DNA of 10,447 nucleotides from positions 1 through 10,447 of the forward strand of contig JAHWHC010000008.1 of assembly GCA_019323555.1 (NCBI GenBank), written 5' to 3'. Made by a program: the position numbers and the translations under genes. Position 1 is the first letter of the stretch, and every line of letters begins with the position of its first letter. A model generated the notes under the pieces. The model worked only from the letters and a program-made list of their open reading frames with translations. It ran no database searches and had not been told where the DNA came from. This stretch comes from Candidatus Woesearchaeota archaeon (lineage in GTDB: Archaea; Nanobdellota; Nanobdellia; Woesearchaeales; ARS49). This document shows, piece after piece, positions 1 to 7,076 of the stretch.

Positions 1-62
1 ACATGTATCACGTGGTCCACAAAAGTCTCTATTTTTGGCTCGTGGCTCACTATTATCACTTG
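1..62 (-). pseudogene. rad50: In-frame continuation of Rad50 (H-loop end) after the TAA
   Basis: Directly after TAA 63-65, in the same frame, the minus strand reads QVIIVSHEPKIETFVDHVIH and then leaves the window. This matches the end of Rad50 proteins, where a hydrophobic strand ending in SH(D/E) supplies the ATPase H-loop, followed by a helix and a D-H/N-V-I strand. No start codon or ribosome site precedes it, so it is not an independent gene. Changing the first base of the TAA would restore a continuous Rad50. It is therefore best read as the tail of the same gene, cut off by a nonsense codon or a base error. Confidence 0.85.
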
Positions 63-2021
63 TTAGGCATTTAACTCTTCAAGCACATCCCGTATCTTGT
101 CTAATTGTTCTGTGCTGAACCCGTCTGTTGGCTCATCTAGTATCAGTAACTGCTTTGTCTGCACAGATGTTATCAAGTCATTTATCACTTTATTAAGGGC
201 TAATCGATAAGCAAGTGCACAAGCAGTCTTCTCCCCTCCGCTCAGGTTCTCGATCTCAATGTCATACCCATTCTGCTGAACTATGGGGGTGAATCTGTCA
301 TCTAGTCTTGCCTGTATTGCCTCATCCTCAACCAGTACATTGAACCAGCTCTGGAATAATTCATTGAATTCTCCATACACCCTCGTCATTACCTGTTTCT
401 CTATCACATCCACTAATTTCAGGAAATGATCCCCAAACCAATTGTTGAATTTCTGCAGTTCCAGGAGTTTTTTCTTTGCACTCTCTTTTTCATTGACTTC
501 TTTCTCCAGGTTAAGTATGATTTCAGATATTAATTCTTTTTTCTCTGTTAATTTGTTGTACTCTATCTCTAGTTCTTTCTCTTTTTGGCTTATTGCATCA
601 AATTCTTTCTTGTTTTCTGAAAATTCTTTCTCAGCGTCTGCCAGTTTGTCAATCTCTTCTTTTATTTTTGCTTTGTTTTGGTTTATCTCGCTTATCTCTT
701 TCTTTATTGTTTCCTGCTGTTCAAGCAGGCTTTTTTCTTTTTGGTGTTTTTCCTGCAGATTTTCTCGTTTTAGTTTTATGAGGGACATCTGTTTCTCTTT
801 CTCTCGGAGCAATTCTGCCTCCTGCTTCAGGATCTGCAGGTCCTCTTCTTTTGCAGCTAATTGCGTGCCGTGCTGCTCCATCTGCTCCTTGAATATTTTT
901 ATTTTTGAATCCTCTGTCTCTGTTATTGTTGTTTTGTGTATTGCGCTTACCTCCTGCAGGCAGGTTGGGCAGTTGTTTATGCTGGATATCTTGTCTTTTG
1001 TCTCCTGGCTCATCTGTTTTTTTGTCTTGATTGAGGTGAGTTTTTCATTTATTTCTTTCAGTTCACCCTCGATTTTGCTTATCTGCTCTAGTTTTTCCTG
1101 CATTTTTGGGTTAAAGTCTGAGAGTTCTTTTCCTTCTAGTTCCTCCTCTAGTTTTGCAATCTCTTGTTTTAGTTTTCCAAGTTCTATCGCATTGCTGCTG
1201 TTCTGTTCTGCTTTTAATTTCAGCTGTGTTTCTGCAATCTCCAGTTTTTTCTTCTGGTCCTGCAGTGTCTGTATCTTCTCTTCTGTCTCAGATATTGTTT
1301 TTTTGCTTGACTCTAGGTCTCTTTTTGCCTGGTCTAGCTTTGGTTTTTGCTCATTTATGCTGGCGATAATATCTCTTGCCTGCTCCTCTTTCTCTTTTTT
1401 CTGCTTTTTCTTCTCTTCTAGGTCTGCTATCCTTCCTGCAAACTCCTTGCTCTGCTCTCTCAGTCCTTTGCTGTACACTGTGGTATTCTCTTTTATTCTC
1501 TTGTATTTGTCAATGTCAAACACTTTTCTGAGAATGTCAAGCCTGGACTCTTGGCTGTCAAGAATAATCCTTTTCATGTCTTCCTGGGGCGTATAAACAG
1601 TATATCTATAAACCAGGCTTTTGCTTTTTGTGAGCATGCTCTTGGGATACCCTATCAATTCAAGGATTTCTGTCTTCAGTTCCTGTGGTGTTGCGTCTTT
1701 ACGCATGTTGTTCTTGATGATGAACCCTGCTTCCTGCTCTACAGCTGTGCTGGATCTCTTTAGTTTCCTGTGCACGATTATTTTCTGCCCATTTAGCTCA
1801 AATTCAAGCTCTACAGAGCCTTTTTCTTCCCCATTGCGCAGTAAGCTATTGCCAGAGAGATCACCTCTTAGGATCCCGAACAGTGCGAATTCAACTGCCA
1901 ATAGAATTGTGGATTTTCCAGTGCCTATGTCTCCTGAAAGCAGGACAGTCCCTTCTGGAAATTGTATCTCTTGGTCTAGATAACTGCGGATGTTTTTTAG
2001 TTTTAGAGACCGAAGTAGCAT
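63..2021 (-). CDS. rad50: Rad50-like SMC ATPase, interrupted by a stop before the H-loop
   Basis: Rad50 is the ABC/SMC-type ATPase of the Mre11-Rad50 double-strand-break repair complex. The 652-residue frame shows, in order: a Walker A loop at residues 30-38 (GDIGTGKST); two long charged coiled-coil arms (about 160-345 and 360-560); a CPTC zinc hook at 351-354; the ABC signature LSGGEK at 593-598; and Walker B at 625-630 (LLILDE). It is shorter than typical archaeal Rad50 (about 850-900 residues) mainly because the arms are shorter. The ATG at 2019-2021 is supported by a TATA-like box about 28 bp upstream and by the family-typical beginning (LKLKNIRSY). The frame stops at TAA 63-65, right after Walker B, but the next codons in the same frame still encode the Rad50 H-loop and final strand. 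As written, the product would lack the conserved H-loop histidine. No mre11 lies on the upstream side, where it often sits; the other side is outside the window. The family call is secure, integrity is not. Confidence 0.93.
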   Translation of the reverse strand: MLLRSLKLKNIRSYLDQEIQFPEGTVLLSGDIGTGKSTILLAVEFALFGILRGDLSGNSLLRNGEEKGSVELEFELNGQKIIVHRKLKRSSTAVEQEAGFIIKNNMRKDATPQELKTEILELIGYPKSMLTKSKSLVYRYTVYTPQEDMKRIILDSQESRLDILRKVFDIDKYKRIKENTTVYSKGLREQSKEFAGRIADLEEKKKQKKEKEEQARDIIASINEQKPKLDQAKRDLESSKKTISETEEKIQTLQDQKKKLEIAETQLKLKAEQNSSNAIELGKLKQEIAKLEEELEGKELSDFNPKMQEKLEQISKIEGELKEINEKLTSIKTKKQMSQETKDKISSINNCPTCLQEVSAIHKTTITETEDSKIKIFKEQMEQHGTQLAAKEEDLQILKQEAELLREKEKQMSLIKLKRENLQEKHQKEKSLLEQQETIKKEISEINQNKAKIKEEIDKLADAEKEFSENKKEFDAISQKEKELEIEYNKLTEKKELISEIILNLEKEVNEKESAKKKLLELQKFNNWFGDHFLKLVDVIEKQVMTRVYGEFNELFQSWFNVLVEDEAIQARLDDRFTPIVQQNGYDIEIENLSGGEKTACALAYRLALNKVINDLITSVQTKQLLILDEPTDGFSTEQLDKIRDVLEELNA

Positions 2022-2043
2022 TTTATCAGGGAATCCTCTCTAG

Positions 2044-2055
2044 TTAATATTTATT
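2044..2055 (-). promoter_or_regulatory. TATA-like promoter of rad50
   Basis: On the minus strand this reads AATAAATATTAA, centred about 28 bp before the rad50 ATG. That spacing predicts transcription starting at or just before the start codon (leaderless). The leader side offers only a weak, over-distant GAGAGG as a ribosome site. Confidence 0.5.
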
Positions 2056-2077
2056 GTTGTGTTAGAAAAGATAGATT

Positions 2078-2097
2078 AAAAAAAAAGAGAAAAAAAA
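2078..2097 (-). terminator. U-rich intrinsic terminator after the lipoprotein gene
   Basis: Just past the stop of the lipoprotein gene the minus strand carries two T runs, of 7 and 9 bases, separated by CTC. Archaeal RNA polymerase terminates at such U-tracts without needing a stem-loop. It separates the lipoprotein transcript from rad50. Confidence 0.55.
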
Positions 2098-2100
2098 TAT

Positions 2101-3408
2101 TTAATTAAATGCGCCAGGGTCGAATGTTGGCGGCCTGTTTATGTCTGCTACAATGACTGTCACTTCTTCTGTGACTGTGTTTATTCCGTCTGTCACAGTG
2201 ATTGTCACTTTGTGTGTTCCTGCGTCATCATAGTCTGTCTGGTACGTGTCTGATGTCATCCAGCCAGAGTATGTTATTGTCAATTCATCGTTTTCTTCAT
2301 CTGTTATGTCTGCATCAATCATCACTGTCTCGCCTTCATCAACATTGATTGTCGTTGATGCTAGGTCGATTACAGGCGCCTTGTTCAGGGACTGTACAAC
2401 GATCTTGAATGTCTTCTTTGCTTCTTTCTCTCCATCTGTTGCAGTTACTTCAACTTCGTATGTTCCTGCGTCTCCTTGTTTTGTTGTCCATTTTCCGTCC
2501 TGTGCTCCTAGCGGTGTGCTGAACGCGATTGTCACTTCATCACCATCTGGGTCTGTTGCCTCTGCGTCTACCTTAACTTCGTCCCCTTCTGTAACTTTAA
2601 GGTCTATGAGGTCTCCTAGCTCTGGAGCCCTGTTTACATTGGTTACAGTGATTGTTACTGTTTCTGTGGTTTCTTTGGTTCCATCAGATGCTTTGATTGT
2701 TACTGTGTGTGTTCCTGCGTCATCATATGTGGTCTTTCTTGTTGGGCCCTCCATCCAGCCGGAGAAAGTCAGTGTTACTGGGTCTTCGTCTGGGTCTCTT
2801 GCCTCTGCCTTGATCTCTACTGTGTCTCCTTCATTAACTGTTATTTGTTTTGGTGAGCTTAGTGTTATTGTAGGGGCTTTGTTCTTTGTCTCTACGATTA
2901 TTTTGACCTGCTGAGCAACTTCGTTCTTGCCGTCAGATGCAGTTATCGTTATGACGTGTGTTCCTGCATCGCCCTCTCTTGTCTGCCACCTTCCGGTTGC
3001 ATCAAGTGGTGCTGTGAATGTGTATGTGATTGGGTCGCCGTCTGGGTCGACTGCTTTTAGATTAGGGAAGCTTACCAAGTCGCCTTCAACAACTTTCTTT
3101 ACTGGAAGCCCGTCATCAGCTGGCGTCTCTTCTGGTGCTGGTTCTATCTTGTCTGCTTCATCTGTCATGTTTGTGAGTTTTTCAATCTCCTCAACATCTT
3201 TAGAGATCTTTTCAGCCTCATCTTCTACAGAACTTGCAGTTTTTTCTTCTGTTTTCTTTTCCTCTGTTTTTTTATCTTCTGCTTTCTTTTCATCTGCCGC
3301 CTTATCGTCAGATGCTTTTTTCTGCAGCTTCACGCATCCAACCAAGGATACGATTACTACGACTAATAGAACAGCTAATATCACTGATTTCATTGTACTT
3401 TTTTTCAT
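2101..3408 (-). CDS. Surface lipoprotein with four Ig/cadherin-like repeats
   Basis: This 435-residue protein is probably anchored outside the cell membrane. Residues 1-25 form a lipoprotein-type signal: basic start, hydrophobic stretch 9-21, lipobox LVGC with Cys25 as the lipidated residue. Residues 31-100 are a highly charged K/E/D spacer. Four beta-rich repeats of about 83 residues follow (about 101-180, 181-263, 264-346, 347-427). Each has a Ca-binding-type acidic loop (DPDGDP 121-126, DPDEDP 205-210, DPDGDE 286-291, DEENDE 370-375), a DAGT(H/Y) turn, and a (K/R)(A/P)P linker typical of cadherin/PKD-like domains. Repeats 1 and 3 resemble each other, as do 2 and 4. The protein ends RPPTFDPGAFN, at the point where a fifth repeat would begin. 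The ATG at 3408 has a purine-rich GGGGGA about 7-13 nt upstream; an alternative ATG at 3393 would also keep the signal. It has its own promoter and terminator. The partner or ligand is unknown; adhesion or scaffolding is an inference. Confidence 0.85.
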   Translation of the reverse strand: MKKSTMKSVILAVLLVVVIVSLVGCVKLQKKASDDKAADEKKAEDKKTEEKKTEEKTASSVEDEAEKISKDVEEIEKLTNMTDEADKIEPAPEETPADDGLPVKKVVEGDLVSFPNLKAVDPDGDPITYTFTAPLDATGRWQTREGDAGTHVITITASDGKNEVAQQVKIIVETKNKAPTITLSSPKQITVNEGDTVEIKAEARDPDEDPVTLTFSGWMEGPTRKTTYDDAGTHTVTIKASDGTKETTETVTITVTNVNRAPELGDLIDLKVTEGDEVKVDAEATDPDGDEVTIAFSTPLGAQDGKWTTKQGDAGTYEVEVTATDGEKEAKKTFKIVVQSLNKAPVIDLASTTINVDEGETVMIDADITDEENDELTITYSGWMTSDTYQTDYDDAGTHKVTITVTDGINTVTEEVTVIVADINRPPTFDPGAFN

Positions 3409-3434
3409 TTTTAACTTCCCCCTTTAAACTTTAA

Positions 3435-3459
3435 TTTGTTATTATTCCAAAATAACAAA
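3435..3459. promoter_or_regulatory. Inverted-repeat operator candidate over the lipoprotein gene start site
   Basis: Plus strand TTTGTTATT (3435-3443) and AATAACAAA (3451-3459) are perfect 9-base inverted arms with a 7-base spacer. The element sits just downstream of the TATA box at 3464-3471 and covers the predicted start of transcription (about 3440). A dimeric repressor bound here would block initiation. A short RNA hairpin at the 5' end of the message is the alternative, but the arms are AT-rich and weak. Confidence 0.45.
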
Positions 3460-3463
3460 CTCA

Positions 3464-3471
3464 TTTATAAA
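3464..3471 (-). promoter_or_regulatory. TATA box of the lipoprotein gene
   Basis: TTTATAAA (the same on both strands) is followed downstream on the minus strand by the inverted repeat and then the ATG 56 bases later. The predicted leader is about 30 nt and contains a GGGGGA purine run as a possible ribosome site. This unit is therefore leadered, unlike most others here. Confidence 0.55.
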
Positions 3472-3501
3472 TTTTATTGTAGTGAAAGATATAGGTGTCT
3501 C

Positions 3502-4062
3502 CTATTTCCTCGACAGGACCGTTATCACCAACCCTAGACAAAAACCCCTTAAAACTATGCCTTTTGCAAATGCATAGAAGAATTCCACTTGGTAAAGGTT
3601 CACAAGAAGTGCATCTGCTGGAAACACCCAGCTTCCTTTTGCAAAGAATATGTTATGCATTTGTGTAAATAGTGTATCAAATGGCAAAAAGAACAAGATA
3701 GGCAATACGATAGTAATTATTCCGCCATAAAAGAATATCTCCTGCTTGTTTTCAGCAAAGTTAAGCAGGATAATGAACAATACAGTCAAGACCATAAGCA
3801 AATCAATCAAATAATTAATCACTTTTCTTACATCTTCAAGGTGAACCAGTTCTTTTTCGCTAAACTCCTCAAAACTAGCAGGTACAGTTTCTGTCTTAAA
3901 ATATTCTGTCATGTCTTTATTCATGTCTGCAGCATCTATTGAACTGTAGTTATCAGTCAATTTGGTATAATAGTCAGAATCATACACTAAAACCCCGAAA
4001 CTCATCAAGTAAGCTAGTATTGGGATGAGAATTATCAGAATAATTTTACAACACTTTTGCAT
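3502..4062 (-). CDS. DUF1461 / Lit-like integral membrane protein
   Basis: This 186-residue protein has four predicted membrane helices (about 7-27, 84-101, 107-127, 164-183) and an acidic loop at 28-80. Two signatures match my recollection of the TIGR01906/DUF1461 family: an E-x-x-HL-x-DV motif at 71-78 (His74) and an H-x-x-FF-x-x-G-x-W-x-F motif at 136-147 (His136). In some Gram-positive bacteria this family includes Lit, an intramolecular transacylase that makes lyso-form lipoproteins, in which two histidines in these regions are reported as catalytic. Whether archaeal members do the same is unknown. The start ATG lies inside the end of the methionyl-tRNA synthetase gene (17-base overlap) and no separate promoter is evident, so it is probably co-transcribed and translationally coupled. 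A lipoprotein gene follows downstream. The family call is fairly confident, the function is not. Confidence 0.72.
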   Translation of the reverse strand: MQKCCKIILIILIPILAYLMSFGVLVYDSDYYTKLTDNYSSIDAADMNKDMTEYFKTETVPASFEEFSEKELVHLEDVRKVINYLIDLLMVLTVLFIILLNFAENKQEIFFYGGIITIVLPILFFLPFDTLFTQMHNIFFAKGSWVFPADALLVNLYQVEFFYAFAKGIVLRGFCLGLVITVLSRK

Positions 4063-6022
4063 TGTCTCCTATTTTTGCCTGTATTTCCTCTTTCTTTGTC
4101 TTTAGCTTCTGTTTCCTGTAAGTAACTTTATGGTCTTTTGTTGTCATCTGTACTTGCTGGAATTCTTTGATAGATATCTGTCCTTCCCCTGGTTCTATTC
4201 CCTCAACAAATACCTGTTCTCCTGGTTCGCTTTTCGGCGCTTCAACTAATGCTACTTGTTTTTTTAGCTCTGCTGCCAATAGCATTCCTGCGCTCTCTAC
4301 ACCTTTTAGTTTTGCAGGCTTTAGGTTAGTTACAACAACAATGTGTTTTCCTTTTAGTTCTTCTGCCTTGAAGTATGGTTTTAGTCCTGCAACTAACTGT
4401 CTTCTTTCTTTGCCAAGGTTTATCTGCAGGATATAGAGTTTTTCTGCTTCTGGGTGCTCTTTTATCTCTGTGATCTCTGCTACTTTCAGGTTTACTTTTG
4501 CAAAAGGGTCTTCTTCTTTTATCTCAAATTTCTTGAATAGTATCTCTGGTTGTGATATTTTTCCTTTTGTGGTTTTAGTAAACTTAACATTTTTGAATGT
4601 TCCAATTTTCTGTCCTATCTGTTTTGCCGTTTTCTCCCCAGTTTCTGGAATAAATGGATATATGTATATTGATATTATTCGTAAGCATTCTGTCAGGACA
4701 TAAAGCACTGTCCCCAGCCTTTCTTTGTCTTCTTTCAGTTTCCAGGGTTCTGTGTCATTGATGTACTTGTTGCATGCCCTGATAAAGCTCCATATCCTGT
4801 CAACTGCCCTGTTCCATTCGTATTTTTGCATTAATTCATTGACTTCATCAAAAATCTCTGATTCTTTGATTAGTTCTTCATCTATTTTCTCAAGTTTTCC
4901 TGGTTTTGGTATTTTTCCTTCAAAGTTTTTCTGCGTAAGGACAGTTACTCTCTGCAGTAAATTACCTAAAACATCTGCTAAGTCTGAATTGCTTCTCTCA
5001 ACCAATGCTTCATATGAGAAATTTCCATCTTCTCCAGCAGGTATCTCTTTCAGGAAAAAATATCTGACAGGGTCTGTTCCATATTCTTCTATTAATTTGA
5101 CAGGATCAACAACTATCCCTCTTGATTTTGATAATTTTTCTCCCCCTAGATTCACAAAGCCGTGTGCATGCACTGTTTTTGGCAGGTCTATGCCTGCGGA
5201 CATTAGTTCGCAGGGCCAGATTACTGTGTGGAACCAAAGAATGTCTTTTCCTATTATGTGTACATTTGCTGGCCAGTATTTCTTGAAGTTTGCTCCTGGG
5301 TAATCTACTCCAGAAATATAGTTCAACAATGCATCCAGCCACACATAAAGAACATGATCCGGATCTCCAGGAACCGGCACCCCCCACGGAAGTGAGGTTA
5401 CTGGCCTTGAGACACTTAAATCTCTTAATGGCTCTTTTAATCTGTTGATTATTTCATTTCTTCTTGATTCTGGTTGTATGAAATCAGGATGTTGATTAAT
5501 GTGTTTTATCAGCTTGTCTTGATATTTTGACATCTTGAAGAAGTAGGTCTCTTCTTTTACTGTTTCTGGTTTTTTCTTGTGCACAGGGCATACGCCATCC
5601 TGTAATTCTTTCTCTGTGTAATATCTTTCACATCCTGTGCAGTATAATCCTTCATAAGAATCTTTGTAGATGTCTCCGCTTGCTTTTAGTTTCAGGAATA
5701 TCTCTTGGCAGACTTTCTTGTGCTCCTGCTCTGTTGTTCTGATAAATCTGGAATATGAAATGTTTAATTTCTTGCAGAGCTCTGTAAAGAAAGGCAGCAT
5801 CTCATCAACCCATTCTTGCGGCTCTTTGCCGTGCTCTTTTGCTGTCTTGTAGATCTTCTGGCCGTGCTCGTCTGTGCCAGTCAAGAAGAAAACATCCTCT
5901 CCCAAAAGCCTGTGCCATCTGGCTATAGCATCAGCTATTGTCTGCTCATAAGCATGGCCTATGTGCGGTTTTGCATTTGGATAAAATATTGCTGTTGTTA
6001 TGTAAAATGTCTTCTTAGCCAT
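4046..6022 (-). CDS. metG: Methionyl-tRNA synthetase
   Basis: This cytoplasmic enzyme charges methionine onto initiator and elongator tRNA-Met. The 658-residue protein has the class I signature HIGH at 20-23 and KLSKS at 296-300. A zinc knuckle is inserted in the connective peptide (C128, C131, C145, H148). The helical anticodon-binding domain carries an N-x-x-I-x-x-x-x-PW motif ending at Trp427. An EMAP/Trbp111-type tRNA-binding domain occupies about 505-610, and a Lys-rich tail ends at 658. The single C-C-C-H knuckle and its surroundings (YCTGCERYYTEKEL) resemble the Thermus-type bacterial enzyme more than the two-knuckle, four-Cys form usual in archaea, which suggests a transferred or lineage-specific type (inference). 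The ATG is supported by a TATA box 26 bp upstream and no Shine-Dalgarno, so the message is probably leaderless. The following membrane-protein gene overlaps its end. All catalytic motifs are intact. Confidence 0.97.
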   Translation of the reverse strand: MAKKTFYITTAIFYPNAKPHIGHAYEQTIADAIARWHRLLGEDVFFLTGTDEHGQKIYKTAKEHGKEPQEWVDEMLPFFTELCKKLNISYSRFIRTTEQEHKKVCQEIFLKLKASGDIYKDSYEGLYCTGCERYYTEKELQDGVCPVHKKKPETVKEETYFFKMSKYQDKLIKHINQHPDFIQPESRRNEIINRLKEPLRDLSVSRPVTSLPWGVPVPGDPDHVLYVWLDALLNYISGVDYPGANFKKYWPANVHIIGKDILWFHTVIWPCELMSAGIDLPKTVHAHGFVNLGGEKLSKSRGIVVDPVKLIEEYGTDPVRYFFLKEIPAGEDGNFSYEALVERSNSDLADVLGNLLQRVTVLTQKNFEGKIPKPGKLEKIDEELIKESEIFDEVNELMQKYEWNRAVDRIWSFIRACNKYINDTEPWKLKEDKERLGTVLYVLTECLRIISIYIYPFIPETGEKTAKQIGQKIGTFKNVKFTKTTKGKISQPEILFKKFEIKEEDPFAKVNLKVAEITEIKEHPEAEKLYILQINLGKERRQLVAGLKPYFKAEELKGKHIVVVTNLKPAKLKGVESAGMLLAAELKKQVALVEAPKSEPGEQVFVEGIEPGEGQISIKEFQQVQMTTKDHKVTYRKQKLKTKKEEIQAKIGDNAKVL

Positions 6023-6044
6023 ACTCTGAAAGAAAGGGCAGGGT

Positions 6045-6052
6045 TATTTAAA
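6045..6052 (-). promoter_or_regulatory. TATA box of metG
   Basis: The minus strand reads TTTAAATA, centred about 26 bp before the metG ATG, in the 32-base gap after the upstream membrane-protein gene. It predicts a leaderless transcript, so metG can be expressed independently of the zinc-ribbon unit even though the genes are close together. Confidence 0.6.
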
Positions 6053-6054
6053 TA

Positions 6055-6603
6055 TTACTTTTTCAGCTTCTTATATGCAAGATACACAACAAGCACTAGT
6101 TCTGCCAGCATCACTATCGGCCTTGCTATGCGTGCCATTTCTGCGTAATAGATTGCTGTTCCGATAAACAGCGTGATCAGTCCGCCTAGCATGAATCCTG
6201 TTGCGACCCATTCATTAAGCGGGTGTTGTTTCTGTGGCAGCCACAAGCCTAATCCTATTGCTATCAGCCCAAGCACAGACATTATCACGAACATGAATAA
6301 GCTGTATTTCTCATTTGCAGCATCATACTCTAGTTGGCAGTAGTCGCAGGTTATTGTCTTGGGACATCCTTTTTCATCATATTCATAAAAATAGCTTCCG
6401 CCTATCCCGCATTCTGGCTCTTCAATCACAGGGCAGTTTATTGGTTCTGCTCCTGGCGCCCGCATCGGCATCGGCTTCATCATCCTATCACAGTAATCCT
6501 CATATTCTGGTCCAGGATGTATTGCATCAACAAGGCTGTAAGAGAATATCGCGTATAAGATTCCTATCACGAATATTATCAGTATTTTTCTTGCATCAAA
6601 CAT
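6055..6603 (-). CDS. Four-helix membrane protein with a six-cysteine outer loop
   Basis: Function not recognised. The 182-residue protein has a first membrane helix at about 7-27, a long hydrophilic segment at 28-100, then three helices (about 103-122, 132-152, 160-177) and a basic end (KKLKK). The 28-100 segment holds six cysteines (C38, C57, C65, C80, C86, C89), an even number consistent with disulphides or metal binding on the outer face. Its topology is undetermined. The ATG lies one base after the TAA of the zinc-ribbon gene, so the two are almost certainly one transcript with coupled translation. I do not recognise a named Pfam family, though similar short membrane proteins seem familiar from DPANN genomes (impression only). 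Confidence 0.75.
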   Translation of the reverse strand: MFDARKILIIFVIGILYAIFSYSLVDAIHPGPEYEDYCDRMMKPMPMRAPGAEPINCPVIEEPECGIGGSYFYEYDEKGCPKTITCDYCQLEYDAANEKYSLFMFVIMSVLGLIAIGLGLWLPQKQHPLNEWVATGFMLGGLITLFIGTAIYYAEMARIARPIVMLAELVLVVYLAYKKLKK

Positions 6604-6604
6604 T

Positions 6605-7021
6605 TTACTTCATCTTTTTTGTGATTAATATATCTTTTTCGCACTTGTTGCATTTAAACTTTACTGCATCTATTGATTTTTTCTTCTGTTCTTCTTCATC
6701 AAATACCTGCACTTTTTTTCTTTTGAAGGATTCCTGCGCCTCTCCTTTGTTTCCGCAGTGCGGGCAGGTATACTGGATGCTTACCGTGAGTGTGTCTTCA
6801 TATGCCCCTTTTTCAACAGTGTGGCCGCATGCTGGGCAGACATATTCTTTTGCTCTTATCTTTGTTTTGCCTGTTTTCTCATCTTTTGGCTTGCCCATCA
6901 TTGCTTTTCCGCATTTAGGGCATTTTTCCTTGAATACCCAGGCAACAACATTGCCTTTGTCAATATTTCTTCTAGTAAAATAAACACATTCATCCATAGA
7001 ATCTGGGAATCGTAAAGTCAT
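6605..7021 (-). CDS. Tandem zinc-ribbon protein
   Basis: This 138-residue soluble protein has four CxxC knuckles: C34/C37, C62/C65, C86/C89 and C124/C127. They pair naturally into two zinc ribbons (34-65 and 86-127), each with beta-rich sequence between its knuckles. The linker is basic and the end Lys-rich (ITKKMK), so nucleic-acid or protein binding is plausible. It is not TFS/TFIIS: the acidic D-E hairpin of the cleavage-factor ribbon is absent. The start ATG is firmly fixed by AGAGGTGAT six bases upstream. It is the first gene of a unit with the membrane protein that begins one base after its stop. The exact role is unknown. Confidence 0.8.
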   Translation of the reverse strand: MTLRFPDSMDECVYFTRRNIDKGNVVAWVFKEKCPKCGKAMMGKPKDEKTGKTKIRAKEYVCPACGHTVEKGAYEDTLTVSIQYTCPHCGNKGEAQESFKRKKVQVFDEEEQKKKSIDAVKFKCNKCEKDILITKKMK

Positions 7022-7027
7022 GTAAGT

Positions 7028-7036
7028 ATCACCTCT
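7028..7036 (-). promoter_or_regulatory. Strong Shine-Dalgarno site of the zinc-ribbon gene
   Basis: The minus strand reads AGAGGTGAT, complementary over eight bases to the conserved 3' end of archaeal 16S rRNA (ATCACCTC), six bases before the ATG. It is the only near-perfect site in the window and shows that this organism uses SD-led initiation alongside leaderless starts. Confidence 0.75.
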
Positions 7037-7056
7037 GAAAACTAGTTTTTATTTGG

Positions 7057-7066
7057 AATATTTAAG
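7057..7066 (-). promoter_or_regulatory. TATA box of the zinc-ribbon/membrane-protein unit
   Basis: The minus strand reads CTTAAATATT, centred 40 bp before the ATG. Transcription would start near 7034-7037, giving a leader of roughly 16 nt that consists of little besides the Shine-Dalgarno site. Confidence 0.55.
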
Positions 7067-7076
7067 GGTTTTGTTT

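Noticed and set aside
63..65. TAA as a recoded sense codon (pyrrolysine or selenocysteine)
   Set aside because: Those use TAG and TGA. Other genes here use TAA as an ordinary final stop (for example at 2101, 4046, 6055, 6605 and 9288).
442..1596. Plus-strand open frame of 384 codons
   Set aside because: It is antisense to the Rad50 coiled coils. Ser/Phe/Leu-rich low complexity is what the complement of Glu/Lys-rich codons gives, and there is no domain or promoter.
2246..3427. Plus-strand Ser/Thr/Val-rich open frames
   Set aside because: Antisense shadows of the repeat lipoprotein; their apparent repeats mirror those of the real gene.
5106..5387. Minus-strand frame of 93 codons inside metG
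   Set aside because: Out-of-frame overlap with a fully motif-supported synthetase; composition is not protein-like.
6315..6983. Plus-strand frame of 222 codons
   Set aside because: Antisense to the zinc-ribbon and membrane-protein genes, both supported by motifs and by the ribosome site.
6605..7021. Transcription factor TFS/TFIIS
   Set aside because: Two tandem ribbons without the catalytic acidic hairpin and with different spacing.
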